NCBI RefSeq assembly: GCF_001418685.1
Contig: NZ_LIVM01000008.1
Location: 62,001 to 126,000, forward strand
Origin: Apibacter mensalis
GTDB lineage: Bacteria; Bacteroidota; Bacteroidia; Flavobacteriales; Weeksellaceae
Reading direction: 5' to 3'
Length of the DNA: 64,000 bases
Within the stretch, counting starts at the first letter, position 1. Each line of letters begins with the position of its first letter. Of the stretch, positions 37,846 to 47,436 are shown piece after piece. The notes under the pieces were generated by a model. The model worked only from the letters and a program-made list of their open reading frames with translations, ran no database searches and was not told where the DNA came from. The position numbers were made by a program, and so were the translations under genes.

Positions 37846-38220
37846 TTATTTACCCGGATTAGGTATTTTAGTAATTTCCACATCACCCCATAAATTTTCT
37901 AAATCATAATATTCTCTATATTCGGGTTGAAAAATGTGAACAACCACGGATACATAATCCATTAAAATCCACTGCTGATTATCAACTCCTTCAATATGCC
38001 AAGGTTTGTCTTTAGAATTCTTTCTTACAAATCTTTCCACGGAATTAGAAATAGCTGAAACTTGGGTATTAGTTCCACCGGTACATATGACAAAATAATC
38101 TGTAATTGTATTTTCTAATTTGGTAAAGTCCAAAATAGTTATATCATATCCTTTAACTTCTTCTATCCCTTTTATAATATTTTCTAATAATGCTTTTTTT
38201 TCGATCTGTGTATCAATCAT
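37846..38220 (-). CDS. rsfS: Ribosomal silencing factor RsfS
   Basis: 124 residues of the RsfS/Iojap family (DUF143): an N-terminal helix, ITDYFVICTGGTNTQVSAI, KPWHIEGVDNQQWILMDYVSVVVHIFQPEYREYYDLENLWGD. The protein binds L14 on the large subunit and blocks subunit joining when nutrients are short. It heads the rsfS-ftsH cluster, divergent from birA; the promoter region between them is about 125 bases, with TATTTTTG on the minus strand (38271-38278) as a -7 candidate. Confidence 0.96.
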   Translation of the reverse strand: MIDTQIEKKALLENIIKGIEEVKGYDITILDFTKLENTITDYFVICTGGTNTQVSAISNSVERFVRKNSKDKPWHIEGVDNQQWILMDYVSVVVHIFQPEYREYYDLENLWGDVEITKIPNPGK

Positions 38221-38345
38221 TTAATCTATTTCTAGTATAGTGTATCTTCTATGAAATTTTATGAATTATGCAAAAATAATCAATTTATCACTTATATTAA
38301 TTATTATTTAATAATTTTATCATTTAATTGTATTTGTCAAAACCT

Positions 38346-39041
38346 ATGCCATTAGAATATTTTGATAGAATTGGTTCTACTAACGATTTTGTCAGAGAAA
38401 ATTTAAAACGATATTCAACTAATTTCCATGGAGTATATTCTTTTAATCAAACGAAAGGAAAGGGTGTTAACGGTCATCAATGGATTTCAGAATCTGAGAA
38501 AAATATTGCCCTGACATTTTGTCTTACTGACCCTGCCATACATAATAATTATATTAGTTTTTGGGTAGCCATCAGGGTTTGTTATTTTATAAAAAAAATA
38601 ACTAAAACCGATGCATTAATCAAATGGCCAAATGACATTTTAATCAATAAAAAAAAGGTAAGCGGAATTCTAATTGAAAAATCTGCAAATACCTTTATTA
38701 TTGGAATAGGTATCAATGTTCTTCAAAAAGAATTTTCTGGTGTTCCTCATGCCTCCTCATTAATTTCATTTTCATCTCAAAATTATGACCTTAAAGAATT
38801 AGTTCATGCTTTAATGAAAGATTTTAAAGACTATTTTCATATATTAAAAGATCCTTTTTATCTTCTTAAAAAGTATAATGAATATTTATTTGGAAAAGGT
38901 AAAGTAATGGTGTTTAAAATTGGTGAAACCAAAAAAAACGGAATTATTCAAAAAGTTGAAGAAGATGGACTTTTAGAGGTCGAAGTTGAAAACGCGGGTA
39001 TTATGAAATTTAGAATCAAAGAAATCGAATTTTTATATTGA
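38346..39041 (+). CDS. birA: Biotin--[acetyl-CoA carboxylase] ligase
   Basis: About 231 residues, a short ligase without the N-terminal DNA-binding domain of E. coli BirA, hence an enzyme only. Motifs: STNDFVREN at the N-terminus, the biotin-AMP loop region KGKGVNGHQWISE, and IKWPNDILINKKKVSGILIE with the catalytic Lys. A C-terminal SH3-like domain follows. It biotinylates the BCCP subunit. I start at ATG 38346; a TTG six codons upstream (38328) overlaps promoter-like sequence and is less likely. Confidence 0.93.
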   Translation: MPLEYFDRIGSTNDFVRENLKRYSTNFHGVYSFNQTKGKGVNGHQWISESEKNIALTFCLTDPAIHNNYISFWVAIRVCYFIKKITKTDALIKWPNDILINKKKVSGILIEKSANTFIIGIGINVLQKEFSGVPHASSLISFSSQNYDLKELVHALMKDFKDYFHILKDPFYLLKKYNEYLFGKGKVMVFKIGETKKNGIIQKVEEDGLLEVEVENAGIMKFRIKEIEFLY

Positions 39042-39149
39042 ATTATTTAAATTTTGTTAAATACTTGTTAATAACAAATCATTTCATATAGTTATATTAC
39101 TTTTTTTTAATTATCTTTACATAAATTTAAAAAAGAAATTATAATCTAA

Positions 39150-40526
39150 GTGGAAGATTTTTTAGACAATGAGCTGGTAAATATGTTCGAAGAAATGTTG
39201 GAAGAAAATAAATCCGTTTATTTTGAAGCGGATGAGTTTTGCGAAATAATTTCTTTCTACTTGGATATTTATGATTTTGAATACGCCATAAAAGCTCTTG
39301 ATATTGCATTTTCTCTTTATCCTAATAACATTGATATCAAAATCAAGCAGCTCGAATATTTTGTGGGAACTGAAGATTTACATAATGCTTCCGATTTAAT
39401 TGATGAACTAAATGAATTATGTTTTGCTGATACGGATTATTTAATTGCAACTGCAAGATATTGGTCTTTACGTAAATTTCCTTATAAATCTATAGATTTT
39501 TATATGGCTGCATTAGAAAATGAAGAAGATGAAGATTATATTTATAATTGTTTAGGTAACGAATATCTCGAAATTAATGAGCCAATGCATGCCTTAAATT
39601 CGTACAAAAAAGCATTGGAATGTAACAAAAATGACGAATATTCCTTATTTTCTTGTATCCATTGCTATGAAATTCTACATCAACACAGAGAATGTATTAC
39701 TTTTTTAAATCAGTTTATCGAGGTAAATCCTTATTCTGAAGAAGCTTGGTTTCAATTAGGTTTACAATATTTAAATCTTAATTGGTACGATAAAGCCTTA
39801 GTTGCTTTTGATTATACTATTGTTATAAATCCAAAAAGTATTGCCGGATATACTCAAAAAGCTTTCTGTTACGAAAAATTAAATAATTGGGAACAAGCAA
39901 TCTGTGTGTATAATGAATCTCTGGAATTTGATGATACAGCAGCTTTTACTCTTTTTAAGATAGGACAGGCTTACAATAAACTTCATAAACCTATTCAAGC
40001 TCTTTCTTCTTTTCAAAAAGCGGTAAAAGAAGACCCGCAATTTGATAAAGCTTGGTATGAAATATCAGATCTTTATGATTCATTAGGTAATAATGAGGAA
40101 GCTCTTCATTATATAAAAAAAGCCTTAGATATAGAAACTAAACAAGTAAGCTATTGGAAAAAATATGCATATCTTAATATTCAGCTTGGTAAATATGAAG
40201 AAGCTTCGGATACGTTTGAGATTATTATTGAGTTAGAACCTCATCATTTTTATAATTGGTTGGCTTATTCTGAATTGCTAATCAGCTTGGGAGATTATGC
40301 TAAGGCAGCTTTATTACTGCACACAAGTTTTAAGAAATTTCATAGAGCAGAACTATATTACCAATTAAGTAATTGCTATTTCTTGTTGAAGAATAATGAA
40401 AAGAGTGTAAAATTTTTAAAAATGGCACTAAAATTGAATCCTTCCATCAAACAAGAAATGCAGGAAAAATACTCAATTTCACTTAGGGATCATACTATAA
40501 AATATAAAAATCCCGGCATTATTTAA
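39150..40526 (+). CDS. Tetratricopeptide repeat protein
   Basis: 458 residues, almost entirely TPR-like helical pairs; about ten repeats are visible (for example EEAWFQLGLQYLNLNWYDKAL and AWYEISDLYDSLGNNEEAL). There is no signal peptide or membrane helix, so it is probably cytoplasmic. The start is GTG 39150 (VEDFLDNELVNMFEEML); the next Met, at 39183, would lose the acidic N-terminal helix that such flavobacterial proteins usually have. Its function is a protein-interaction scaffold of unknown partner. It is followed after about 45 bases by acpH, possibly in the same transcript. Confidence 0.85.
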   Translation: MEDFLDNELVNMFEEMLEENKSVYFEADEFCEIISFYLDIYDFEYAIKALDIAFSLYPNNIDIKIKQLEYFVGTEDLHNASDLIDELNELCFADTDYLIATARYWSLRKFPYKSIDFYMAALENEEDEDYIYNCLGNEYLEINEPMHALNSYKKALECNKNDEYSLFSCIHCYEILHQHRECITFLNQFIEVNPYSEEAWFQLGLQYLNLNWYDKALVAFDYTIVINPKSIAGYTQKAFCYEKLNNWEQAICVYNESLEFDDTAAFTLFKIGQAYNKLHKPIQALSSFQKAVKEDPQFDKAWYEISDLYDSLGNNEEALHYIKKALDIETKQVSYWKKYAYLNIQLGKYEEASDTFEIIIELEPHHFYNWLAYSELLISLGDYAKAALLLHTSFKKFHRAELYYQLSNCYFLLKNNEKSVKFLKMALKLNPSIKQEMQEKYSISLRDHTIKYKNPGII

Positions 40527-40572
40527 AAAAAAATTATTAACAAATACTATAAAGAATAATTGATAAAAGTCA

Positions 40573-41214
40573 ATGAACATTGTAGCCCATCAATTGCTAT
40601 CTTATCAAATTCCTGATATACAATTAGGAAATGTGTTGGGTGAAATTGTTCGGGGAAAGGGTTATCAAAATTATCCTCAATCTATAGCTACCGGCATATT
40701 GTTACATAGACATATAGATTCATTCACAGATTCTCATCCAATTGTAAAAGAAACAACAAGTATCTTCCATCAATCTTACGGGAAATTTGCTCCTATAATC
40801 ACGGATGTTATTTATGATTACTTTTTAATAAAAAATTGGCATCTTTTCTGGGATGAAGATTTTGAACTTTTTAAAAAGTCTTGTTACGATTTGGTTCAAT
40901 GTACGGAAATTTTGTTTCCCAAAAAATTAGATACCATTTTAAACTCTTTAATTGAGGATGATTGGTTTGAAAAATACAGTACATACGAAGGTATTGAATG
41001 GACCTTACATCATCTTACTAAAAAATCTAAATTTAACCAAAGTATTGCGGATATGGGAAATTCAATTAAAGAGATTTATTTGCAGGAAAAAAAAATTGAA
41101 AGGCATTTTCTGGAATTTTTCCCACAACTTCAAATTTTTTGTAAAGAATTTATTATCAAGTTAATGCCTGAATATGATATATTAATTCAGCAAAATAACG
41201 CACATCGTTTATGA
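40573..41214 (+). CDS. acpH: Acyl carrier protein phosphodiesterase (AcpH/DUF479 family)
   Basis: 213 residues with the AcpH pattern: MNIVAHQLLSY...QLGNVLGEIVRGK, the HD-like GILLHRHIDSFTDSHP, and the conserved Asp in VIYDYFLIKNW. The enzyme removes the phosphopantetheine arm from holo-ACP. The HRHIDSFTD motif and the DYF...W context are retained, so an active enzyme is expected. Its stop overlaps the start of the DCC-family gene (ATGA), showing translational coupling. Confidence 0.9.
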   Translation: MNIVAHQLLSYQIPDIQLGNVLGEIVRGKGYQNYPQSIATGILLHRHIDSFTDSHPIVKETTSIFHQSYGKFAPIITDVIYDYFLIKNWHLFWDEDFELFKKSCYDLVQCTEILFPKKLDTILNSLIEDDWFEKYSTYEGIEWTLHHLTKKSKFNQSIADMGNSIKEIYLQEKKIERHFLEFFPQLQIFCKEFIIKLMPEYDILIQQNNAHRL

Positions 41215-41609
41215 AAACATATATTGTTTTATTTGATGGCATTTGTAATCTTTGTAATTCAACTGTTCAATTTATTATTAAGAGAGATAAAAATAATGTA
41301 TTTAAATTTTCTTCTCTCCAGTCAGAGTTTGGACAAAATTTTTTAAAAGAAAGAAATCTTTCTTCTACCGATTTCAATTCCATAATTTTATATGAACCAG
41401 GAGTTGCCTATTATACTAAAAGTACTGCAATACTAAAAATAGTGCAAAAACTAGGTTTCCCTTATAAGATTTTATCTGTTTTTCTTTTAATCCCTTCTCC
41501 TATAAGAGATAGTATATATTCTTTACTTTCTAAAAACCGGTATCACTTATTTGGTAAAAAAGATAGCTGTATGGTTCCTACTCCGGAAAACAAAAAAAAA
41601 TTTATTTAG
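41211..41609 (+). CDS. DCC-family thiol-disulfide oxidoreductase
   Basis: 132 residues of the DUF393/DCC family, named from the conserved N-terminal D-x-x-C-x-x-C: here LFDGICNLCNSTVQFII. The Cys pair resembles a thioredoxin-type active site. Biochemistry is poorly defined for the family. It overlaps acpH by four bases and has no obvious signal peptide, so it is cytoplasmic or membrane-associated through the hydrophobic segment ILSVFLLIPSPIRDSI. Confidence 0.88.
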   Translation: MKTYIVLFDGICNLCNSTVQFIIKRDKNNVFKFSSLQSEFGQNFLKERNLSSTDFNSIILYEPGVAYYTKSTAILKIVQKLGFPYKILSVFLLIPSPIRDSIYSLLSKNRYHLFGKKDSCMVPTPENKKKFI

Positions 41610-41662
41610 CATTTTATATTTTATTATTATTTATTAATTATATTTAGCTTCATAAAAAGCTA

Positions 41663-43810
41663 TTATACCTTTTCAATTTCGTATACCGAAATTTTGGTGG
41701 TGAATAGTCCATAATTCAAAAATGCGGTTTCTCCTTCAATCTTATCTATAGTAGCAACACTGGAGCTACCTTTAATTCGAACTCTTTTACCTTCCTTCAT
41801 CCATTTTTTTGCTTTATCTGCAGTAGTTCTAATTTCCTCTGCTTTAGTTTCTTCCAACTGCTTTTTTATCTCTTGTTTTTTTAATTCTGTCTTTACTTTA
41901 GTGCGTTGCTTTTTAGTTTGAATTTTTTCAACTTCAGTTACTTGTGTTTTTTTATATTTTTCTTGTTCAAGGATTTTTGCAAAGTCTTTTATAATATCTC
42001 TTTTTTTCTTGCCATTGGAATATGACTCTATATATTTTTCGAATTTTTGTCCTAACTGATTTAATTTGGTTTCCTCATCATACAACTTCTGAAAATTAAT
42101 CAGTTTCTGTTTGTAATTATTTATGGTATCGGATAGTTGTTTTTTCTTTTCTTCAGAATCATCCATTTGCTTATTTAGATCTCCCTTTAATTTTTCAACT
42201 TGATATTTTTCTTGTTGTAAGCGAACAATAGTTTTATCTAAATTGACCTTATCTTTTTCTATTTTTTGCTTGGCAACCTGAATAATCTCTTGAGGAATTT
42301 TATTTTTTTCTGCAACTTCAAATGTAAATGAACTTCCAACCTGCCCTATTTCTAACTTGTATATGGGTTGCAAAGTTTTCTCATTAAATAACATAGATGC
42401 ATTTTTAGTATGGTTCAACTCTTCAATTTTTAATTTGATATTTGTATAATGAGTTGTTATTATTCCGTAAGACTTCTTATGATAAAAATACTCTAAAAAT
42501 GCTTCGGCTAATGCACCTCCTAATTCCGGATCAGATCCTGTTCCAAATTCATCAATTAGTAATAAAGTTTGGGAATCTGCATGTTTTATGATTTGCTGCA
42601 TTTTCCTTAGTCGTGAACTATAAGTACTAAGCTGATTTTCAATGGATTGATTATCTCCTATATCGGTAAGTATTTTATTAAAAAAACCTACTTTAGATTT
42701 AGGATGTACCGGAATTAATATTCCACTTTGTATCATGAGTTGTAGTAATCCTACTGTTTTTAAAGTAATACTTTTGCCTCCGGCATTCGGTCCTGAAATG
42801 CAAATTATCCTAATATCTTTATCTAAAGTAAGTGTCTGAGGAATTGTTGTTTTTTTATCTGTTTTGTTAGTTAAAAATAGTATCGGATGGTAGGCATTAA
42901 TAAGATTAATTTCTGCTTGATCAGTAATCTCCGGTAGTACTGCATCTAAAGCTTCTGCATATCTTGCTTTAGCCTGTATAAAGTCTAACTTATAAACATA
43001 GTGTTGATACTTTTCCAATAATGGATAAAATTCAACCATTTGTTGAGTTAAGTTAAAAAGAATTTTTTGGATTTCATTTTTTTCCTTATTTAATAATTCC
43101 AATAATCTTATATTAGGTTGAATCACAGATTCCGGCAAAATAAAACATATGGATCCTGTTTTTGAAAAACCTAATACCCTTCCTTTAACCGATTTTTTGA
43201 AGGAAGATTTTACAGCCAAAACTCGTTGATCATCAATAACACTTTCCCTTATTTCATCTAAAATTCCTGTTTGGGTAAAATGGGAAACTGTTTGAGCAAA
43301 ATTCTCCTGAATGTTTTTTTTTACTATCTGAATATGCTCTCTAATATTTTGTAAGGTAACCGATGCATCATTTTTAATTTCTCCAAAACGATTGAATATT
43401 TTATTTACCATCAATACAATCTCTTTCGTGTATTCGATATGAGAGAGATTCTTGTGAAGAGTAGGAAAATAATCCTTAAATTTTTCAAAATGTATGATGA
43501 GTGAATTCACTAATTGAGATAAATCTCTGATTTTATGAAATGATTTCGCTTCCAAAGTAAAATTTTCAATGAGAAGCATCTTTAATTCCATTTCAATATC
43601 ATCGTATTCTCTAAAAGGGATATAATTTTCATTGGAAAAACTTCCTAAGTATTCATTAACACAATTTAAGTCCTCTTTAATTTTTTCTTTTTTAAGCGGT
43701 TTAAGCTGAGCTACTAAATTTCTAGATTTATCCGAGTAGCAAAAGGGTATAATTTCTTCAATAATCTTTTGAAATTCTAATTCTTTTAATGTATCTTCTG
43801 ATATTTGCAT
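41663..43810 (-). CDS. mutS2: MutS2-type ATPase lacking the Smr domain
   Basis: 715 residues. Residues 1-280 are the MutS core/lever region; the ABC-type ATPase has Walker A at G340 (GPNAGGKSITLK), the ABC signature-like STYSSRLRKM, and Walker B TLLLIDEFGTGSDPELG. A long Lys/Glu/Gln-rich coiled coil follows (about 500-650), then a short KOW/SH3-like end (MKEGKRVRIKGSSSVATIDKIEG). The C-terminal Smr nuclease domain of canonical MutS2 (about 780 residues) is absent, which is a frequent situation in Flavobacteriia. MutS2 rescues collided ribosomes and/or suppresses recombination in other bacteria. It appears monocistronic. Confidence 0.9.
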   Translation of the reverse strand: MQISEDTLKELEFQKIIEEIIPFCYSDKSRNLVAQLKPLKKEKIKEDLNCVNEYLGSFSNENYIPFREYDDIEMELKMLLIENFTLEAKSFHKIRDLSQLVNSLIIHFEKFKDYFPTLHKNLSHIEYTKEIVLMVNKIFNRFGEIKNDASVTLQNIREHIQIVKKNIQENFAQTVSHFTQTGILDEIRESVIDDQRVLAVKSSFKKSVKGRVLGFSKTGSICFILPESVIQPNIRLLELLNKEKNEIQKILFNLTQQMVEFYPLLEKYQHYVYKLDFIQAKARYAEALDAVLPEITDQAEINLINAYHPILFLTNKTDKKTTIPQTLTLDKDIRIICISGPNAGGKSITLKTVGLLQLMIQSGILIPVHPKSKVGFFNKILTDIGDNQSIENQLSTYSSRLRKMQQIIKHADSQTLLLIDEFGTGSDPELGGALAEAFLEYFYHKKSYGIITTHYTNIKLKIEELNHTKNASMLFNEKTLQPIYKLEIGQVGSSFTFEVAEKNKIPQEIIQVAKQKIEKDKVNLDKTIVRLQQEKYQVEKLKGDLNKQMDDSEEKKKQLSDTINNYKQKLINFQKLYDEETKLNQLGQKFEKYIESYSNGKKKRDIIKDFAKILEQEKYKKTQVTEVEKIQTKKQRTKVKTELKKQEIKKQLEETKAEEIRTTADKAKKWMKEGKRVRIKGSSSVATIDKIEGETAFLNYGLFTTKISVYEIEKV

Positions 43811-43824
43811 ATTATCCTATGTAA

Positions 43825-43846
43825 TGTATACACGTATACAAAAATA
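43825..43846 (-). promoter_or_regulatory. mutS2 upstream region: -7-like element and 7-bp inverted repeat
   Basis: On the minus strand TATTTTTG (43839-43846) fits the TAnnTTTG -7 consensus. Immediately downstream, TGTATAC-AC-GTATACA (43825-43840) forms a perfect 7-bp inverted repeat placed where transcription would start, which could be an operator. No protein is known to bind it, and no -33 element was found. Confidence 0.3.
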
Positions 43847-44029
43847 AGGCTTTTTTCTTCTCCTATATTTACTCTTAGATAAACTTCGTTCAAAATCATG
43901 ATCAAATAAAGTTTTTAAAAACTATCATTTTCAATCTCATGATAAATATTGGATTAGTATATGTTTCGAATACCAATTAATTATCAATTTGATGGTGGAG
44001 AAAAATTCAAATAAATAATTCGTATTAAA

Positions 44030-45403
44030 TCATAAAGTCATGCCTATATCTATTCCTTTAATCTTTCTGTATAAATCCGTTGCGTAATTATCTGTCATTC
44101 CCGATACAAAATCTATTATTCCTAATACTTTTTCATAGTCGTTTTCATTTTCATAAAGAAACTGTTTCGGGATAAGTTTCACTGCTTTTTTTTCATATCC
44201 CAAACGATTTTTTTCTGATTTTAAAATTGACGGTATAAAATGATCTAATAGTTCATACATTACATTATAACCTGCATTTTCTATTTCAACTACTGATCGG
44301 TGATTATAGATATGAGTCTCGGAAAATTCTTTAATGGTTAGAAGTGCTTTACATTCCTGCTGAATTAAGTCATAAATGGAGATTTGCAAAGTACCCTCTA
44401 CTATTTTTTCAAAATTTTGTTTAAACAGCTCTACTGATCTTGAGATTAATGCACATATGGACACTGCACGTAAAAAAGAAATACGATCATTTTTATCTTT
44501 AATACTATCCAACTTTTTTTTTACCCTGCACCATTTATCGTTACCGTGAATTTCTGTAATTATTTGCTGCAAAAGATTTTCGCATGTCTGAGCATTTATA
44601 AATCCTAATCGTTGTGCATCTTCCAGATCTATTATGTTATAACAAATATCATCTGCAGCTTCTACGATCCAAACAAACGGATGTCTATAATAACACAAAG
44701 GATCTTCTTGTACCAGTTTCATAGATGTTTCATGAGCAATATCCTGAAAAGTTTTTTTTTCGGATTGAAAAAAACCGAATTTTTTTCTTTGTAATAGTTT
44801 TTTATCTTTTGCTATAGATTCACATGGATACTTGACAATAGATGTTAAGGTCGAATAAGTAAGCATAGCTCCTCCTTCAGACTTACCGTTTTGTTTTTGA
44901 GTGAGTAGGCGTATAGCGTTAGCATTTCCTTCAAAATTTAAAAAATCAGTCCATTGGGCTTTGGAAAACCGATCTTTTAACTGAGATGCATTTCGATGAA
45001 AATAACTGGCAATAGCGTCTTCTCCGGAATGTCCAAACGCAGGATTTCCTATATCATGGCATAAACAGGCAGTGGAAATTACGTTATAAAGGCTGTGTCG
45101 ATATAATTCTTTATTATTTTCTGTTAAATCCGAAGCAAAAGCAGTTGCTATAAAATTCCCTATTTCACTTCCTAAAGACCTTCCTACTGAAGCCACTTCC
45201 AATGAATGCGTTAGTCTATTGTGTACAAAAACACTTCCCGGAAGGGGGAAAACCTGCGTTTTATTTTGCAATCTTCTAAACGAAGTAGAAAATATAACTC
45301 GATCAAAATCTCTTTGATATTCACTTCTTGCATCTGCATGTTTCTCCGTCGATTTATATTGTATTCCCGTTCGTTTTTCTGAGAACAATTTATTTATGTT
45401 CAT
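44030..45403 (-). CDS. dgt: Deoxyguanosinetriphosphate triphosphohydrolase
   Basis: 457 residues of the Dgt family. The N-terminus has YQRDFDRVIFSTSFRRLQNKTQVF and HNRLTHSLEVASVGRSLG; the metal site follows in CLCHDIGNPAFGHSGEDAI (HD motif). The C-terminal part (YELLDHFIPSIL...FVSGMTDNYATDLY) completes the fold. It hydrolyses dGTP (or other dNTPs) to deoxynucleoside and triphosphate. It stands alone between mutS2 and fhs, all on the minus strand. Confidence 0.94.
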   Translation of the reverse strand: MNINKLFSEKRTGIQYKSTEKHADARSEYQRDFDRVIFSTSFRRLQNKTQVFPLPGSVFVHNRLTHSLEVASVGRSLGSEIGNFIATAFASDLTENNKELYRHSLYNVISTACLCHDIGNPAFGHSGEDAIASYFHRNASQLKDRFSKAQWTDFLNFEGNANAIRLLTQKQNGKSEGGAMLTYSTLTSIVKYPCESIAKDKKLLQRKKFGFFQSEKKTFQDIAHETSMKLVQEDPLCYYRHPFVWIVEAADDICYNIIDLEDAQRLGFINAQTCENLLQQIITEIHGNDKWCRVKKKLDSIKDKNDRISFLRAVSICALISRSVELFKQNFEKIVEGTLQISIYDLIQQECKALLTIKEFSETHIYNHRSVVEIENAGYNVMYELLDHFIPSILKSEKNRLGYEKKAVKLIPKQFLYENENDYEKVLGIIDFVSGMTDNYATDLYRKIKGIDIGMTL

Positions 45404-45585
45404 TATTTTATGTAATGATAATTAATGATAAAAATTAGGTTATGTTTTTGATAAATGTAATTACTTGTTATTCACCGAATCTTTTTGTATAAACTATTTT
45501 TATTGCAACAAAATTTATACAATAAAATAAATTGCTCTTTAATTAATTTAATCAGGCGCATAATTAAATGATTTAAAATTTACCT

Positions 45586-47280
45586 TCAACTGAGACCTTC
45601 CACTAAACCATTAACCAAATCTATATGCATAGCCGCCGGATTTTTTGGTAAACCGGGCATACGCATGATATCCCCTGCAATCACAACAATAAATTCAGCT
45701 CCTCTATTAATTATAATATCCCTTATTTCCAGATCAAAGTCTCTAACTACTCCATAAGCGGTCGGGTTTGCTGAAAATGAAAATTGTGTCTTTGCGATAC
45801 AAACCGGGAACTTTCTCATATCGCTATCTTCTAGTTTTTTGAGTTTTTGATTTGCCTGTTTACTAAAAGTTATCGATGATGCTCCGTATGTATTTTTTGC
45901 TATTTTTTCTATTTTTAGTTTAAATGAATCCTCATCTTTATAAACAAATTTTAGTTTTTCGGAGGGATTTTTTTCAATAGTCTCCACTACTAATTCAGCC
46001 AGATGCACTGCGCCTTTTCCTCCTTCCGCAAAAGCATTATTCATAGCAAAACCTATTTCTCTTTCTTTACAAAATTCTTGTACTAAAGAAATTTCTTTTT
46101 CCGTATCAGTTGTAAATTTATTAAAAGCAACTACTACGGTTTGCCCGTATGATTTAATGTTTTCAATATGCTTTTCCAGGTTTTCAAGGCCTTGCTTGAT
46201 TCCGTTAATATTTTCCTCTTTTATATGAGTTATAGGAACTCCTCCATGCATTTTCAATCCTTGAGCAGTAGCTACCAGTACAGTCAATTTAGGTTGTAAT
46301 CCCGATTTCCTGCACTTAATATTATAAAACTTTTCAGCGCCTAAATCAGCACCAAAGCCGGCTTCTGTAATCACATAATCTCCATGGCTCATCGCCATTT
46401 TAGTTGCTATTACGGAATTACATCCATGAGCTATGTTGGCAAATGGTCCCCCATGTACAAATGCAGCTGTATTTTCAGTAGTTTGTACTAAGTTGGGAAG
46501 TAAAGCGTCTTTTAATAAAACCGTTATAGCTCCCGCAATTCCTAAATCTTTCACAGTGAAAATGCTACCATCTGTTTTGTAGCCCAATAAAATATTTTCA
46601 ATCCTTCTTCGTAAATCTATTATATCTGTTGCTAAACATAGTATAGCCATAATTTCAGAAGCCGGAGTAATATCAAATCCCGATTCCTGAATTACACCGT
46701 TGCCATTTTCTCCCAAACCGGTAACTATGTTACGAAGATAACGGTCATTAACATCCAATACTCTTTTCCAAACTACTTCTTTTAATACATCCGATGTGCC
46801 TCTGTTTTGATAATTATAATTATCCAGTAAAGCGGTAATCATATTATGCGCTGAGGTTATTGCATGGAAATCTCCGGTAAAATGAAGATTGATATTTTCC
46901 ATTGGCAGCACTTGGGCGTATCCTCCTCCGGTTGCTCCTCCTTTCATCCCAAAACAGGGTCCTAACGAAGGTTCTCGAAGGGCAACTACTGCTTTTTTAC
47001 CGATTTTGGTAAGTCCTAGTGCTAAACCTATGGACACTGTTGTTTTTCCTATACCTGCTTTAGTAGGTGTTATGGAGGTTACTAAAATTAAATTAGATTT
47101 TTTTATTTTATCTTCTGATTCTAATTCAAGTGGAACTTTTGCGATATATTTTCCATAAGGTATTAATTCTTTTTCCGGAATGGTTATGCTTTGAGCTATT
47201 TCGGTAATAGGTTTTAACTTTATCGAACGAGCTATATTTATATCAGAACTTATTGTTTTATATTTATGTTTAGTTTCCAT
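45586..47280 (-). CDS. fhs: Formate--tetrahydrofolate ligase
   Basis: 564 residues, full length. The ATP-binding loop [15 protein letters not shown] and the conserved [47 protein letters not shown], and [16 protein letters not shown] segments are all present, ending with [10 protein letters not shown]. The enzyme makes 10-formyl-THF from formate, THF and ATP; with FolD it feeds purine synthesis and formyl-methionyl-tRNA. No folate riboswitch is seen in the 150-base leader. Confidence 0.97.
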   Translation of the reverse strand: METKHKYKTISSDINIARSIKLKPITEIAQSITIPEKELIPYGKYIAKVPLELESEDKIKKSNLILVTSITPTKAGIGKTTVSIGLALGLTKIGKKAVVALREPSLGPCFGMKGGATGGGYAQVLPMENINLHFTGDFHAITSAHNMITALLDNYNYQNRGTSDVLKEVVWKRVLDVNDRYLRNIVTGLGENGNGVIQESGFDITPASEIMAILCLATDIIDLRRRIENILLGYKTDGSIFTVKDLGIAGAITVLLKDALLPNLVQTTENTAAFVHGGPFANIAHGCNSVIATKMAMSHGDYVITEAGFGADLGAEKFYNIKCRKSGLQPKLTVLVATAQGLKMHGGVPITHIKEENINGIKQGLENLEKHIENIKSYGQTVVVAFNKFTTDTEKEISLVQEFCKEREIGFAMNNAFAEGGKGAVHLAELVVETIEKNPSEKLKFVYKDEDSFKLKIEKIAKNTYGASSITFSKQANQKLKKLEDSDMRKFPVCIAKTQFSFSANPTAYGVVRDFDLEIRDIIINRGAEFIVVIAGDIMRMPGLPKNPAAMHIDLVNGLVEGLS

Positions 47281-47436
47281 TTTAAAAATTTTAAATACAT
47301 AATTCCAAATATATACAATTTATACCAATAAACTTTAATTTATGTTTTTTATTCCTTACGGTTATTAAAAGTATGAAATGTATAACAACAGTAAAAAACT
47401 GTGAATTATAAGTTGTATTTAAAAATAGATTAATGA

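Noticed and set aside
41663-43810. Truncation of mutS2 because the Smr domain is absent
   Set aside because: The protein ends with a complete KOW-like segment and a normal stop, and Smr-less versions are common in Flavobacteriia; no Smr remnant follows.
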